Part shown: piece by piece, positions 34,356 through 43,239 of the stretch
How the letters are laid out: every line of letters starts with the position of its first letter
Numbering within the stretch: the first letter of the stretch is position 1
From: Streptomyces sp. TRM70350
GTDB lineage: Bacteria > Actinomycetota > Actinomycetes > Streptomycetales > Streptomycetaceae
Direction of reading: 5' to 3'
Length of the DNA: 64,000 nt
Assembly: GCF_019219825.1 (NCBI RefSeq)
Contig: NZ_JAHUXH010000021.1
Location: 1-64,000, forward strand
Notes under the pieces: model-generated
Databases searched by the model: none
Told to the model about the DNA's origin: nothing
Seen by the model: the letters and a program-made list of their open reading frames with translations, nothing else
Made by a program: the position numbers and the translations under genes

Positions 34356-35569
34356 CCGGCGCCCTGGACACCCAGCACACCACGCAGTTGGGCCAGCCCC
34401 CAGTCCAGGTCCTCCTTCGCGATGACCAGCGGCGGCGCGATCCGGATCGTCGAACCATGCGTGTCCTTCACCAGCACACCCCGGTCCATCAGCTTCTCGG
34501 ACACCTCCCGCCCGGTGCCGAACCTGGGATGGATGTCCACACCCGCCCACAGCCCGCGCCCCCGCACCCGCGTCACCCGCCCCGTGCCGGTCAGCGCCCC
34601 CAGCTCCCGGTGCAGATGCTCGCCCAGCTCCGCCGCCCGCGCCTGGCACTCGCCCGACCGCAACATCGCGATCACCTCCAGCGCCACGGCACAGGCCAGC
34701 GGACTCCCGCCGAATGTCGACCCGTGTTCCCCGGGCCGGAACACCCCGAGCACCTCCGCCGACGACACCACCGCCGACACCGGCACGATCCCACCGCCCA
34801 GCGCCTTCCCCAGCACATAGACGTCCGGCACCACGCCCTCGTGCTCGCACGCGAACGTCCGCCCCGTGCGCCCCAGCCCCGACTGGATCTCGTCCGCGAC
34901 GAACAGCACGTTCCGCTCCCGGGTCAGCTCCCGCACCTCCGGCAGATAGCCGGCCGGCGGCACGATCACCCCCGACTCGCCCTGGATCGGCTCCAGCAGC
35001 ACGGCGACCGTGTTCTCCGTCATCGCCGCCCGCATCGCCGTCAGATCCCCGTACGGCACGATCTCGAAGCCCGGCGTGTACGGGCCGAAGTCCGCGCGCG
35101 CCTCCGGGGCGGTGGAGAAACTGATGATCGTCGTGGTACGGCCGTGGAAGTTGCCCGACGCCACCACGATCTTCGCCATCTCCGCAGGCACACCCTTGAC
35201 CCGGTACCCCCACTTCCGGGCCGTCTTCACCGCGGACTCCACCGCCTCCGCGCCCGTGTTCATCGGCAGCACCATCTCCATCCCGCACAGCTCCGCCAGC
35301 TGAGTGCAGAACGCCGCGAACCGGTCGTGATGGAAGGCACGCGACGTCAGCGTCACCCGCTCCAGCTGCGCCTTCGCCGCCTCGATCAACCGCCGGTTGC
35401 CGTGCCCGAAGTTGAGCGCCGAGTAACCGGCCAGCAGATCCAGATAGCGCCGGCCCTCCACATCCGTCATCCACGCCCCGTCGGCCGAGGCGACGACCAC
35501 CGGCAGCGGGTGATAGGTGTGCGCGCTGTGCGCTTCGGCTTCGGCGATGAGGCTTTCCGTAGCGGTCAC
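34352..35569 (-). CDS. rocD: Ornithine--oxo-acid transaminase
   Basis: 405-residue PLP enzyme converting ornithine and 2-oxoglutarate to glutamate semialdehyde and glutamate in arginine/ornithine catabolism. Seen: YSALNFGHGNRRL near residue 50, MNTGAEAVESAVKTARKW near 104, the PLP-aspartate region LFVADEIQSGLGRTG near 221 and the PLP Lys in VLGKALGGG near 253. Starts at GTG 35569. The typical N-terminus (HTYHPLPVVVASADGAWM) distinguishes it from other class-III aminotransferases. Convergent with the ATP-grasp gene. Confidence 0.95.
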   Translation of the reverse strand: MTATESLIAEAEAHSAHTYHPLPVVVASADGAWMTDVEGRRYLDLLAGYSALNFGHGNRRLIEAAKAQLERVTLTSRAFHHDRFAAFCTQLAELCGMEMVLPMNTGAEAVESAVKTARKWGYRVKGVPAEMAKIVVASGNFHGRTTTIISFSTAPEARADFGPYTPGFEIVPYGDLTAMRAAMTENTVAVLLEPIQGESGVIVPPAGYLPEVRELTRERNVLFVADEIQSGLGRTGRTFACEHEGVVPDVYVLGKALGGGIVPVSAVVSSAEVLGVFRPGEHGSTFGGSPLACAVALEVIAMLRSGECQARAAELGEHLHRELGALTGTGRVTRVRGRGLWAGVDIHPRFGTGREVSEKLMDRGVLVKDTHGSTIRIAPPLVIAKEDLDWGLAQLRGVLGVQGAG

Positions 35570-35663
35570 GGCAACTCCCGAACATGAGGCTGGACCCCCT
35601 TCTTATCGTCGCTCGCATGGTGGACTCGGGAACTGGACCTTCCGGCGCGCCCGGTAGGCTGAC

Positions 35664-35748
35664 CGAGGGCCGTGACTGGCGCGCTGGGATGGGACCGACC
35701 ATCGGGGAGCGGCCTTGCGTAGTGAGCGAGTGCCGTGCGCCTGGGCCG
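35664..35748 (+). ncRNA. ZTP/ZMP riboswitch (pfl motif) upstream of glyA
   Basis: The conserved pfl elements appear in order: GGGCCGTGACTGGCG at 35667-35681, then TGGGACCGACC and ATCGGGGAGCG near 35690-35711, a variable hairpin with GTAGTGAGCGAG, and the 3' core GCGCCTGGGCC at 35737-35747. This class binds ZTP/ZMP, which builds up when 10-formyl-THF is scarce, and turns on glyA, folate or purine genes. The RBS CGGAGG at 35784 lies about 36 bases after the aptamer, so control of translation or of an early hairpin are both possible. Confidence 0.88.
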
Positions 35749-35794
35749 AACCGTGAACCGTGACCGCTGTAAGCCACGCCGCCCGGAGGCCGAG

Positions 35795-37243
35795 ATGTCA
35801 GAGCAGCCCCTCTCCACCGAGTCCACCGCCTTTCGTTCCGCTCTCGACGTGATCCGCGCCGTCGAGCCGCGCGTCGCCGACGCCATCGGCCAGGAGGTCG
35901 CCGACCAGCGCGAGATGCTGAAGCTGATCGCCTCCGAGAACTACGCCTCCCCGGCCACCCTCCTCGCGATGGGCAACTGGTTCAGCGACAAGTACGCCGA
36001 GGGCACCGTCGGCCGCCGCTTCTACGCCGGTTGCCGCAACGTCGACACCGTCGAGTCGCTGGCGGCCGAGCACGCGCGCGAACTCTTCGGCGCCCGCCAC
36101 GCCTACGTTCAGCCGCACTCCGGCATCGACGCCAACCTCGTCGCCTTCTGGGCCGTCCTCGCCGACCGCGTCGAGGCGCCCTTCCTGGAGAAGACCGGCG
36201 TCCGCCAGGTCAACGACCTCTCCGAGGCCGACTGGGCCGAGCTGCGCCAGGCCTTCGGCAACCAGCGCATGCTCGGCATGTCCCTGGACGCCGGCGGTCA
36301 CCTCACCCACGGCTTCCGCCCGAACATCTCCGGCAAGATGTTCGACCAGCGTTCCTACGGCACCGACCCCGCCACCGGCCTCCTCGACTACGAGGCCCTG
36401 CGCGCCACCGCCCGCGAGTTCAAGCCGCTGATCATCGTCGCCGGCTACTCCGCCTACCCCCGGCTCGTGAACTTCCGGATCATGCGGGAGATCGCCGACG
36501 AGGTCGGCGCCACGCTCATGGTCGACATGGCCCACTTCGCGGGTCTCGTCGCCGGCAAGGTCCTCACCGGCGACTTCGACCCGGTCCCGCACGCCCAGAT
36601 CGTCACCACCACCACCCACAAGTCGCTGCGCGGCCCGCGCGGCGGCATGGTTCTGTGCGACGAATCCCTCAAGGACCAGGTCGACCGCGGCTGCCCGATG
36701 GTCCTCGGCGGCCCGCTCCCGCATGTCATGGCCGCCAAGGCCGTCGCCCTCGCCGAGGCCCGTCAGCCCTCCTTCCGCGACTACGCCCAGCGCATCGTCG
36801 ACAACTCCCGCGCACTCGCCGAGGGCCTGATGCGGCGCGGCGCCACTCTGGTCACCGGCGGCACCGACAACCACCTCAACCTGATCGACGTCGCCACCTC
36901 CTACGGCCTCACCGGCCGCCAGGCCGAGGCCGCCCTCCTCGAGTCCGGCATCGTCACCAACCGCAACGCCATCCCGGCCGACCCCAACGGCGCCTGGTAC
37001 ACCTCCGGCATCCGCATCGGCACCCCCGCCCTGACCACCCGCGGCCTGGGCACCGCCGAGATGGACGAGGTCGCCGGCCTCATCGACCGCGTGCTGACCA
37101 CCACGGAGCCCGGCACCACCAGCAAGGGCACGCCGTCCAAGGCCCAGCACGTCCTGGACCCGAAGGTCGCCGACGAGATCTCCCACCGCGCCACCGACCT
37201 CGTGGCCGGCTTCCCGCTGTACCCGGAGGTCGACCTCGGCTGA
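35795..37243 (+). CDS. glyA: Serine hydroxymethyltransferase
   Basis: 482-residue PLP enzyme converting serine and THF to glycine and 5,10-methylene-THF. Seen: LIASENYASPATLLAMGNWF near residue 43, KYAEGTVGRRFYAGCRNVD, VDMAHFAGLVAGKV near 243 and the PLP Lys in TTTTHKSLRGPRGG near 277. It is of the longer actinobacterial type with internal inserts, about 60 residues longer than E. coli GlyA. ATG at 35795 is set by CGGAGG; a longer in-frame reading runs into the riboswitch. Likely induced by ZTP when folate one-carbon units run low. Confidence 0.97.
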   Translation: MSEQPLSTESTAFRSALDVIRAVEPRVADAIGQEVADQREMLKLIASENYASPATLLAMGNWFSDKYAEGTVGRRFYAGCRNVDTVESLAAEHARELFGARHAYVQPHSGIDANLVAFWAVLADRVEAPFLEKTGVRQVNDLSEADWAELRQAFGNQRMLGMSLDAGGHLTHGFRPNISGKMFDQRSYGTDPATGLLDYEALRATAREFKPLIIVAGYSAYPRLVNFRIMREIADEVGATLMVDMAHFAGLVAGKVLTGDFDPVPHAQIVTTTTHKSLRGPRGGMVLCDESLKDQVDRGCPMVLGGPLPHVMAAKAVALAEARQPSFRDYAQRIVDNSRALAEGLMRRGATLVTGGTDNHLNLIDVATSYGLTGRQAEAALLESGIVTNRNAIPADPNGAWYTSGIRIGTPALTTRGLGTAEMDEVAGLIDRVLTTTEPGTTSKGTPSKAQHVLDPKVADEISHRATDLVAGFPLYPEVDLG

Positions 37244-37325
37244 CGCTCCCGGAGGGCTTCGGAGACCGGTCACCCTGAGAGACGGCTGATTTCACCGGCC
37301 CGTCTCAGCGGGCGTCGACCGGCGC

Positions 37326-38039
37326 TCAGAGGTCGATCAGCTCCTGACGTGGTTCCGCTCGCGGCGGTCCGGCTCCCGGCTGGGCCGCCGCGCGGCGTAT
37401 CAGGTGCGTGCCGCCCGCCCCGAGGATCAGCCCCACCGCGACGCCGGGTATCGCCCACCAGACGCCCGGTACCGTGGCCGCCCTCGCCCCCCGTGCGCCC
37501 TCGGTCCCGTCCGCAGCCTTGCCCAGCAGCCCCGCCCCGTCCAGCCGCTCGAACACCGGCCGCGGTGCCCGATGCCAGCGGATGTCGTCGTCGTCCACGT
37601 CCGGCGCCGGGTCCGTACGCACCCACGGCGTGCCGTCCTCGGCGACGAACAGCTGGTCCTGGCGCTCGATGGCGACATCGCCGCCCGGCGGACTGCTGGT
37701 CTGCGGATAGCCCCCGACGCCGGTCAGACCCCACATCACGGTGATCCGCACCGGCGGATGCCGACCCTCCGCCCACGCCTCCGACACCCGCTCCGTCCCC
37801 GGATACAGCGGCTGCAGCAACTGCCAGAAGCGAGCGAAGTGCGGCTCGCCCGAGCGCAGCACCGTCGTCCGGCCCGAGCCGCCCGCCATGACCAGCGCCA
37901 GGTCGGGCACATCCCGCCCGCCCGGTGACCGCGCCGCCGCGTCGGTCGCCGACAGCCCTGACAGCGCCACCGCCAGTACGGCGGCCGGCGCGAGCGATGC
38001 CGCCGCTCGTCGCCTCCCCCGAAGTGCCATCGGTCTCAC
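37326..38039 (-). CDS. Exported membrane-anchored protein, paralogue A
   Basis: 237 residues. Signal peptide, extracytoplasmic domain (RSGEPHFARFWQLLQPLYPG; ITVMWGLTGVGGYP), then a C-terminal transmembrane helix (VWWAIPGVAVGLILGAGG) and a basic cytoplasmic end finishing in PRQELIDL. The adjacent gene upstream has the same layout and the same WWAIPGV and RQEL motifs, so they are diverged tandem paralogues. GTG at 38039 has GAGGGAGGGGG upstream. It belongs to the ECF sigma operon. No function recognised. Confidence 0.75.
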   Translation of the reverse strand: MRPMALRGRRRAAASLAPAAVLAVALSGLSATDAAARSPGGRDVPDLALVMAGGSGRTTVLRSGEPHFARFWQLLQPLYPGTERVSEAWAEGRHPPVRITVMWGLTGVGGYPQTSSPPGGDVAIERQDQLFVAEDGTPWVRTDPAPDVDDDDIRWHRAPRPVFERLDGAGLLGKAADGTEGARGARAATVPGVWWAIPGVAVGLILGAGGTHLIRRAAAQPGAGPPRAEPRQELIDL

Positions 38040-38064
38040 TTGCCCCCTCCCTCACATCGCCTTC

Positions 38065-38856
38065 TCATATGTCGCGCAGCTCCTGCCTCGGTCCTGGCTC
38101 CCGGCGGAGCCGGGCCGACGGGATCCGCGCCGCGACAGGACGCAGGACCAGCGCCAGCACCGCTCCGGCGGCCACCCCCGGTATCGCCCACCACCAGTCG
38201 GTGTCCTGGCCCGCCCCCGAGGCGGTGACCCGCACCTCGGCGGCCCCGTCGCCCGCAGGGCTCGTGTCGGTGCCACCAGATGCGCCGGTGCCGGTGCCGG
38301 TGCCGGTGCCGGTGTCGCTCGCTGTGCCCGCGGGGTCCTCCGACTGCCCTGCCTCCGGGAAGATGCCGGGATACCCCTGGTCCGGCGCCGGGCCCAGGAC
38401 ACCCAGCTCCTTGAGCAGGGCACGCAGCCGGGTGGGGTGCTCGGCGCGGTGCCAGCTGCCGTTCAGCGACTCGGGCACGTTCGCCGCCGTGTGGATCCAG
38501 ACGTCCTGGTCCTCGGAGGACGCGTAGACCTGGTCGTGGCGCCAGGGAGTGATGTCGTGCAGCAGCCAGGTGACGTTGGTCTGCCGCGCACGGGTCAGAT
38601 CGGCCTCCGGCGGTTTGGTCGCCGAGCCGGCGCCGGACTGGTCCAGCAGGTGCTGGAGCTCCCCGTACTCCCGGTCGGAGTAGTACAGCGCGTCCGCCTC
38701 CGCACTCTCCGGTGAGGTCACGAGCACGCTCGTCGGCCCGCCCGCCGACGCCGACGGCGCGACCCCTATGAGAAGGGCGAGCGCCGCCGCCAACGCAGCC
38801 GTCACTCCTGCCAGTTCACGTCCCCTGGCCTTCCGCCGCCTCACGTGCCTGAGCAT
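38065..38856 (-). CDS. Exported membrane-anchored protein, paralogue B
   Basis: 263 residues with the same plan as its downstream neighbour: signal peptide (LAGVTAALAAALALLIGVAP), outer domain (YYSDREYGELQHLLDQ; NVTWLLHDITPWRHDQVYAS), a Gly/Thr repeat linker, a transmembrane helix starting WWWAIPGVAAG and a tail ending PRQELRDI. ATG at 38856 is used; an in-frame GTG lies 12 bases upstream. A 6-bp microsatellite encodes the GT repeat. Probably co-expressed with the sigma factor; role unknown. Confidence 0.75.
   Translation of the reverse strand: MLRHVRRRKARGRELAGVTAALAAALALLIGVAPSASAGGPTSVLVTSPESAEADALYYSDREYGELQHLLDQSGAGSATKPPEADLTRARQTNVTWLLHDITPWRHDQVYASSEDQDVWIHTAANVPESLNGSWHRAEHPTRLRALLKELGVLGPAPDQGYPGIFPEAGQSEDPAGTASDTGTGTGTGTGASGGTDTSPAGDGAAEVRVTASGAGQDTDWWWAIPGVAAGAVLALVLRPVAARIPSARLRREPGPRQELRDI
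38284..38315. repeat. 6-bp microsatellite in paralogue B
   Basis: Five near-perfect copies of GCCGGT, encoding a Gly-Thr run. Slippage would add or remove pairs of residues without breaking the frame. Confidence 0.75.
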
Positions 38857-39011
38857 CCCAACCCCCACCGGGCGATCCCCGTGCGGCCCGTCCGCCGAGC
38901 CGCGTGTCACTTCTGGTACACCGCCCGGCCCAAGCCGGTTCCCACCTCGCGCCATGGATTCGGAAGATCTTCAGATTCGTCTCAGGCCGTACTGGTGGGC
39001 GCCGACGAGGC

Positions 39012-39968
39012 TCACGGCGCCTCCGAGGCCGCCCCAGCCCCTCGTCCACCGCCGGACACGCCCTGGCCCTCCTCAAGCGAGCGCGCCACCTCCAGCGCCC
39101 GCTCCTTCGCCGCCACCCCCTCCAGCCGGAGCGTCACATCCCCGCCGGACGTCTCCTGGGCCCACAGCAGGGTGGGCCCAGCTGTGCGCTCCTCGCGGGT
39201 GAAGCGGACCCCGTCCGCGTCCACCAGCCAGAAGCTCAGCAGGTGCGGGCGCGGGAACCACAGGGCCGGATCAGGTACGTCCCCGGCCGGGGTGTCGGGG
39301 TCCGGCGTCAGCCACTGCGGCTGCTCGCGTACCGTCTTCACGAAGGCCGTGTCGAGGCCGGCCGCGTACTGGTCCAGCCGTATCGTGCGCCCCCGCTCGC
39401 TCCAGCACAGGCTCACCAGGGACCGCCCCTTGGGCATACCCGCCACCGTCACCGCGTCGGGCGTGCCCAGCGCATCCGGCACCAGAGGCTCGAAGCCCGC
39501 CCGCCGAGCGGCCTGCCCGAGGGAGAGCGACCGGCCACAGCCGGGCACCTCGGCGCCGGGGGAGGGCGCCGACGACGGGTCGTACCGCACCTCGACCCCG
39601 CCGAAGCCGAACCAGTCGAAGACCGCGGCCCGCACCGGGGGCGTCAGCGCGAGCACCGTCAGCAGCCCGCACAGCGCCGCCGTCAGTGAACGCCAGCGTG
39701 CCCGCGTCCAGCTCCGCACCGCCCGCAGCCGCTCGCCGGGGCCCGGCGGCTCGGCGGCCGGGACGAGCACCGTCCCCCGCTGCCCTGAGGGCGTGGGCGA
39801 GGCCTCCATGGCCAGTATCTGCTCCAGCACCCGCTCGACCATCGACTCGGACCCGCCCCCGGGCGGGTCCAGGGACCGCCCGAGCGCCCGCAGCTCCTCC
39901 GGCAGCCGGTCGGCGCCGTCGCGGTCACGGCCGGTGCCGTCCTGACCGTCGTAGGACATGTCACCCAC
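39012..39968 (-). CDS. Membrane protein coupled to the ECF sigma factor (possible anti-sigma factor)
   Basis: About 318 residues. A cytoplasmic N-terminal 85 residues (RLPEELRALGRSLDPPGG; MVERVLEQILAME) is followed by one transmembrane helix near residue 100 (LTAALCGLLTVLALTPPV) and a large outer domain with AVFDWFGFGGVEVRYD. Layout and position fit an anti-sigma factor, but no zinc-binding HxxxCxxC motif is seen. GTG at 39968 is preferred because AGGAGG lies eight bases before it; ATG at 39974 is too close to that site. It overlaps the end of the sigma gene. Confidence 0.75.
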   Translation of the reverse strand: MGDMSYDGQDGTGRDRDGADRLPEELRALGRSLDPPGGGSESMVERVLEQILAMEASPTPSGQRGTVLVPAAEPPGPGERLRAVRSWTRARWRSLTAALCGLLTVLALTPPVRAAVFDWFGFGGVEVRYDPSSAPSPGAEVPGCGRSLSLGQAARRAGFEPLVPDALGTPDAVTVAGMPKGRSLVSLCWSERGRTIRLDQYAAGLDTAFVKTVREQPQWLTPDPDTPAGDVPDPALWFPRPHLLSFWLVDADGVRFTREERTAGPTLLWAQETSGGDVTLRLEGVAAKERALEVARSLEEGQGVSGGGRGAGAASEAP

Positions 39969-40563
39969 GCTCATCACCTCCTTCCCGAGGCCGGAAGTCC
40001 GGCAGCAAGCGGCCCAGCTTCCGCAGGGCTCGATTGAGCCGGGACTTCACCGTCCCCCGGGGCCAGCCCAGCGCCTGGGCGGTCTCGGACTCGTCCATCT
40101 CCAGCAGAAAGCGGTAGGTGACGACCAGGCGGTGCTCCTCGCTCAGCTTCTCCAGGGCGGCCATCAGGGCCGCGCGGCGCTCCGTCTCCAGCGTCGCGAC
40201 CGCGGGGTCGGCCGACTCCGGTATCAACGGCTCCGCCTCGGCGAACGCCGCCTCGCGGCCGACGAGCGTGCGCTGGCGCGCCGCCGTCCGCACTGTGTTC
40301 CTCGTCTCATTGGCGACGATCGACAGCAGCCACGGCCGGAACGCCGAGCCGTCCTTGAACCGGCCCAGCGCGCAGTAGGCCTTGACGAAGGCCTGCTGCA
40401 CCACGTCCTCCGCGTCCGCACCGGCCCCGAGCGCCGCGGCCGCCCGCAGGGCGATGCCCGTATGGGCCCGCACCAGCTCCGCGTACGCCTCCGGCTCTCC
40501 GGCGCGTACGCGTGCGATCACCGCGGCCTCATCGACGATGCGGCCCCCCTCCCGCGTCCTCAC
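39961..40563 (-). CDS. ECF-family RNA polymerase sigma factor
   Basis: About 200 residues. Region 2 (YAELVRAHTGIALRAAAALG; DAEDVVQQAFVKAYCALGRF; FRPWLLSIVANETRNTVR) and region 4 (LEKLSEEHRLVVTYRFLLEM; ETAQALGWPRGTVKSRLNRA) are complete. GTG at 40563 is chosen by alignment with typical ECF N-termini; the ribosome binding site is weak. Its 3' end overlaps the putative anti-sigma gene, and two exported paralogues follow. Divergent from trpS. Target promoters are unknown. Confidence 0.92.
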   Translation of the reverse strand: MRTREGGRIVDEAAVIARVRAGEPEAYAELVRAHTGIALRAAAALGAGADAEDVVQQAFVKAYCALGRFKDGSAFRPWLLSIVANETRNTVRTAARQRTLVGREAAFAEAEPLIPESADPAVATLETERRAALMAALEKLSEEHRLVVTYRFLLEMDESETAQALGWPRGTVKSRLNRALRKLGRLLPDFRPREGGDERG

Positions 40564-40663
40564 ACTCTTGTTACACCGCGGAAGGCGATTCGGTTCCCAC
40601 CTGTTCCGGATCAGTTCCGGAGCGGTCCCCGAGCGGTCCCCGAGCTCTGAGAGAATGGTGAAC

Positions 40664-41677
40664 ATGGCCTCTGACCGACCCCGCGTGCTCTCCGGAATCC
40701 AGCCCACCGCAGGCTCGTTCCACCTCGGCAACTACCTCGGCGCCGTCCGCCAGTGGGTGGCCCTGCAGGAGACCCACGACGCGTTCTACATGGTCGTCGA
40801 CCTGCACGCGATCACGGTCCCGCAGGACCCCGAGGACCTGCGCGCCAACACCCGGCTCGCCGCCGCCCAGTTGCTCGCGGCCGGACTCGACCCCGACCGC
40901 TGCACGCTGTTCGTCCAGAGCCACGTCCCCGAGCACGCCCAGCTCGCCTGGGTCATGAACTGCCTCACCGGCTTCGGCGAGGCCTCCCGCATGACCCAGT
41001 TCAAGGACAAGTCCGCCAAGCAGGGCGCGGACCGGGCCTCCGTCGGCCTGTTCACGTATCCGATCCTGCAGGTCGCGGACATCCTCCTGTACCAGGCCAA
41101 CGAGGTCCCCGTCGGCGAGGACCAGCGCCAGCACATCGAGCTCACCCGCGACCTCGCCGAGCGCTTCAACGGCCGCTTCGGCCAGACGTTCACGGTCCCG
41201 AAGCCGTACATCCTCAAGGAGACGGCCAAGATCTACGACCTTCAGGACCCGTCGATCAAGATGAGCAAGTCGGCGTCCACGCCGAAGGGCCTGGTCAACC
41301 TCCTCGACGAGCCCAGGGCCACGGCGAAGAAGGTCAAGAGCGCCGTCACCGACACGGACACCGTGATCCGCTTCGATCCCGAGGCCAAGCCGGGCGTCAG
41401 CAACCTCCTCTCCATCTACTCGACCCTCACCGGGGCGGGAATCGCGGAGCTGGAGGAGAAGTACGCCGGCAAGGGCTACGGTGCGCTCAAGACGGACCTC
41501 GCCGACGTCATGGTCGAGTTCGTGACGCCGTTCCGGGAGCGGACCAACCAGTACCTCGACGACCCGGAGACGCTGGACTCGATCCTGGCCAAGGGCGCGG
41601 AGAAGGCGCGCGCCGTCGCCGCGGAGACCCTGGCACAGGCCTACGACAGGGTGGGCTTCCTGCCGGCCAAGCACTGA
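40664..41677 (+). CDS. trpS: Tryptophanyl-tRNA synthetase
   Basis: Charges tRNA-Trp. 337 residues, standard for bacteria. The class-I HIGH-type motif is in PTAGSFHLGNYLGA near residue 13, and KMSKS lies in SIKMSKSAST near residue 200. ATG at 40664 is used; an in-frame ATG nine bases upstream is possible. The leader carries two GAGCGGTCCCC repeats. Streptomyces often have a second, antibiotic-resistant copy elsewhere; this one sits at the housekeeping locus. Followed by a hairpin. Confidence 0.96.
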   Translation: MASDRPRVLSGIQPTAGSFHLGNYLGAVRQWVALQETHDAFYMVVDLHAITVPQDPEDLRANTRLAAAQLLAAGLDPDRCTLFVQSHVPEHAQLAWVMNCLTGFGEASRMTQFKDKSAKQGADRASVGLFTYPILQVADILLYQANEVPVGEDQRQHIELTRDLAERFNGRFGQTFTVPKPYILKETAKIYDLQDPSIKMSKSASTPKGLVNLLDEPRATAKKVKSAVTDTDTVIRFDPEAKPGVSNLLSIYSTLTGAGIAELEEKYAGKGYGALKTDLADVMVEFVTPFRERTNQYLDDPETLDSILAKGAEKARAVAAETLAQAYDRVGFLPAKH

Positions 41678-41696
41678 GCCCGGCCGTACGCCCGTA

Positions 41697-41726
41697 CCCC
41701 CGGGTCGTACACCCGCGACCCCGGGG
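41697..41726 (+). terminator. Hairpin after trpS
   Basis: An 11-bp stem with one mismatch (41697-41707 with 41716-41726) and an 8-base loop, 20 bp after the trpS stop, within a run of CGTACCCCCG-like repeats. The rest of 41727-41879 shows no gene. Confidence 0.6.
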
Positions 41727-41879
41727 CGTACCCCCGTACTCCCGCACAGCGCTGCACATCACTGCGGCTGCGCCTGCCGACGGTACAGCCGGAGCCGTAC
41801 AGTCGATAGCCGGACGGCCGCAACCGCGGCCACCCGTGCCTGCTTGAGACCCGTACCCGACTCGACGACAGGAGACCAC

Positions 41880-42458
41880 GTGGGGACCGTAACGATCGGT
41901 GTGTCGATCGCGGTCCCGGAGCCGCACGGCAGCCTGCTCCAGCAGCGGCGCGCGGGCTTCGGCGACGCCGCGGCTCACGGCATCCCCACACATGTCACCC
42001 TGCTGCCGCCGACGGAGGTCGACGACTCGGAGCTGCCCGCGATCGAGGCGCACCTCGCCGAGGTCGCCGCCGCCGGGCGCCCCTTCGTGATGCGGCTGTC
42101 CGGCACCGGGACCTTCCGGCCACTCTCGCCGGTCGTGTACGTCCAGGTCGTCGAGGGCGCCGAGGCCTGCACGTGGCTGCAGAAGCAGGTCCGGGACGGC
42201 TCCGGCCCCGTGGCCCGCGAACTGCAGTTCCCGTACCACCCGCACGTCACCGTCGCCCACGGCATCGACGAGGCGGCCATGGACCGCGCCTTCGAGGAAC
42301 TCGCCGACTACCAGGCCGAGTGGGCCTGCACCGGCTTCGCGCTCTACGAACAGGGCCCCGACGGCGTGTGGCGCAAGCTCCGGGAGTTCGCGTTCGGCGG
42401 TGCGGTGGTGCCTCCGCAGGCGGGGCATGTGGAGCGGGGCACCATTCCCAGCCGTTAG
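41880..42458 (+). CDS. 2'-5' RNA ligase / 2H phosphoesterase family protein
   Basis: 192 residues with the two 2H motifs: HVTLLPP near residue 38 and HPHVTVAHG near residue 122. The family opens or ligates 2',5'- or cyclic-phosphodiester bonds in RNA or nucleotides; the substrate is not predictable. GTG at 41880 has AGGAG five to six bases upstream and gives a product starting MGTVTIGVSIAVP. Convergent with the SDR gene, four bases apart. Confidence 0.9.
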   Translation: MGTVTIGVSIAVPEPHGSLLQQRRAGFGDAAAHGIPTHVTLLPPTEVDDSELPAIEAHLAEVAAAGRPFVMRLSGTGTFRPLSPVVYVQVVEGAEACTWLQKQVRDGSGPVARELQFPYHPHVTVAHGIDEAAMDRAFEELADYQAEWACTGFALYEQGPDGVWRKLREFAFGGAVVPPQAGHVERGTIPSR

Positions 42459-42462
42459 CCCG

Positions 42463-43218
42463 TTACACCGGCAGCCGCCGGAACACTCCGCGCGGGACGT
42501 GTCGGAGCGCCGCCATCACCAGACGGAGCGATCCGGGTACCCACACCGTCTCGGAGCGGCGGCGCAGGCCCAGTTCGATGGCGGTCGCGACCGCTTCAGG
42601 GGTGGTCGCGAGAGGGGCTTCCGCCAAGCCGGTGGTCATCTTCGAGCGGACGAATCCGGGGCGTACGACCATGACGTGTACGCCCGTTCCGTGCAGCGCG
42701 TCGCCCAGGCCCTGGGCGAACGTGTCGAGGCCCGCCTTGCTGGAGCCGTAGATGAAGTTCGCGCGGCGGGCGCGTTCGGCGGCGACCGAGGACAACACGA
42801 CCAGGGAGCCGTGTCCCTGGGCCTGCAACGCGCGGGCGCTGACCAGGCCCGCCGAGACCGCTCCCGTGTAGTTGGTCTGCGCGACGCGCACCGCGCTCAC
42901 CGGCTCGCGCTCGTCGTGCGCCTGGTTGCCGAGGATCCCGAACGCGAGCAGCACCATGTCGATGTCGCCCTCCGCGAAGACCTTGCCGAGCACCGCCTCG
43001 TGGGACTCGGGGTCGAGCGCGTCGAAGGCGACGGTGTGCACCTCGGCACCCAGGGCGCGCAGGCCGTCGGCTGCCCGCTCCAGGGCGGGCGAGGGGCGTC
43101 CGGCCAGCCACACCGTGCGCGTACGGCGGACGATCAGGCGGCGGGCGGTGGCCAGTGCGATCTCGGACGTGCCGCCGAGGACGAGGAGGGACTGGGGGAG
43201 ACCGAAGGCGTCCTTCAT
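42463..43218 (-). CDS. SDR oxidoreductase, DprE2-like
   Basis: 251-residue short-chain dehydrogenase: cofactor loop LGGTSEIALATARRL at residue 13, catalytic Ser in VVLSSVAAERA, and Tyr/Lys in IYGSSKAG near residue 158. The sequence resembles DprE2, the reductase that completes epimerisation of decaprenyl-phosphoryl ribose to arabinose, and the next gene upstream is a broken DprE1-like gene. With its partner broken, this enzyme may be an orphan or work with a second DprE1 elsewhere. ATG at 43218 after GGAG. Confidence 0.85.
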   Translation of the reverse strand: MKDAFGLPQSLLVLGGTSEIALATARRLIVRRTRTVWLAGRPSPALERAADGLRALGAEVHTVAFDALDPESHEAVLGKVFAEGDIDMVLLAFGILGNQAHDEREPVSAVRVAQTNYTGAVSAGLVSARALQAQGHGSLVVLSSVAAERARRANFIYGSSKAGLDTFAQGLGDALHGTGVHVMVVRPGFVRSKMTTGLAEAPLATTPEAVATAIELGLRRRSETVWVPGSLRLVMAALRHVPRGVFRRLPV

Positions 43219-43239
43219 GACAGCTCCTGGAGAGGGCGG

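Noticed and set aside
30936..35777. A 1613-codon open frame on the minus strand
   Set aside because: It lies opposite the MocR, lipoprotein, ATP-grasp and rocD genes and has the Gly/Ala/Val/Asp/Arg composition of a mirror frame of GC-rich genes. The real genes have motifs; this does not.
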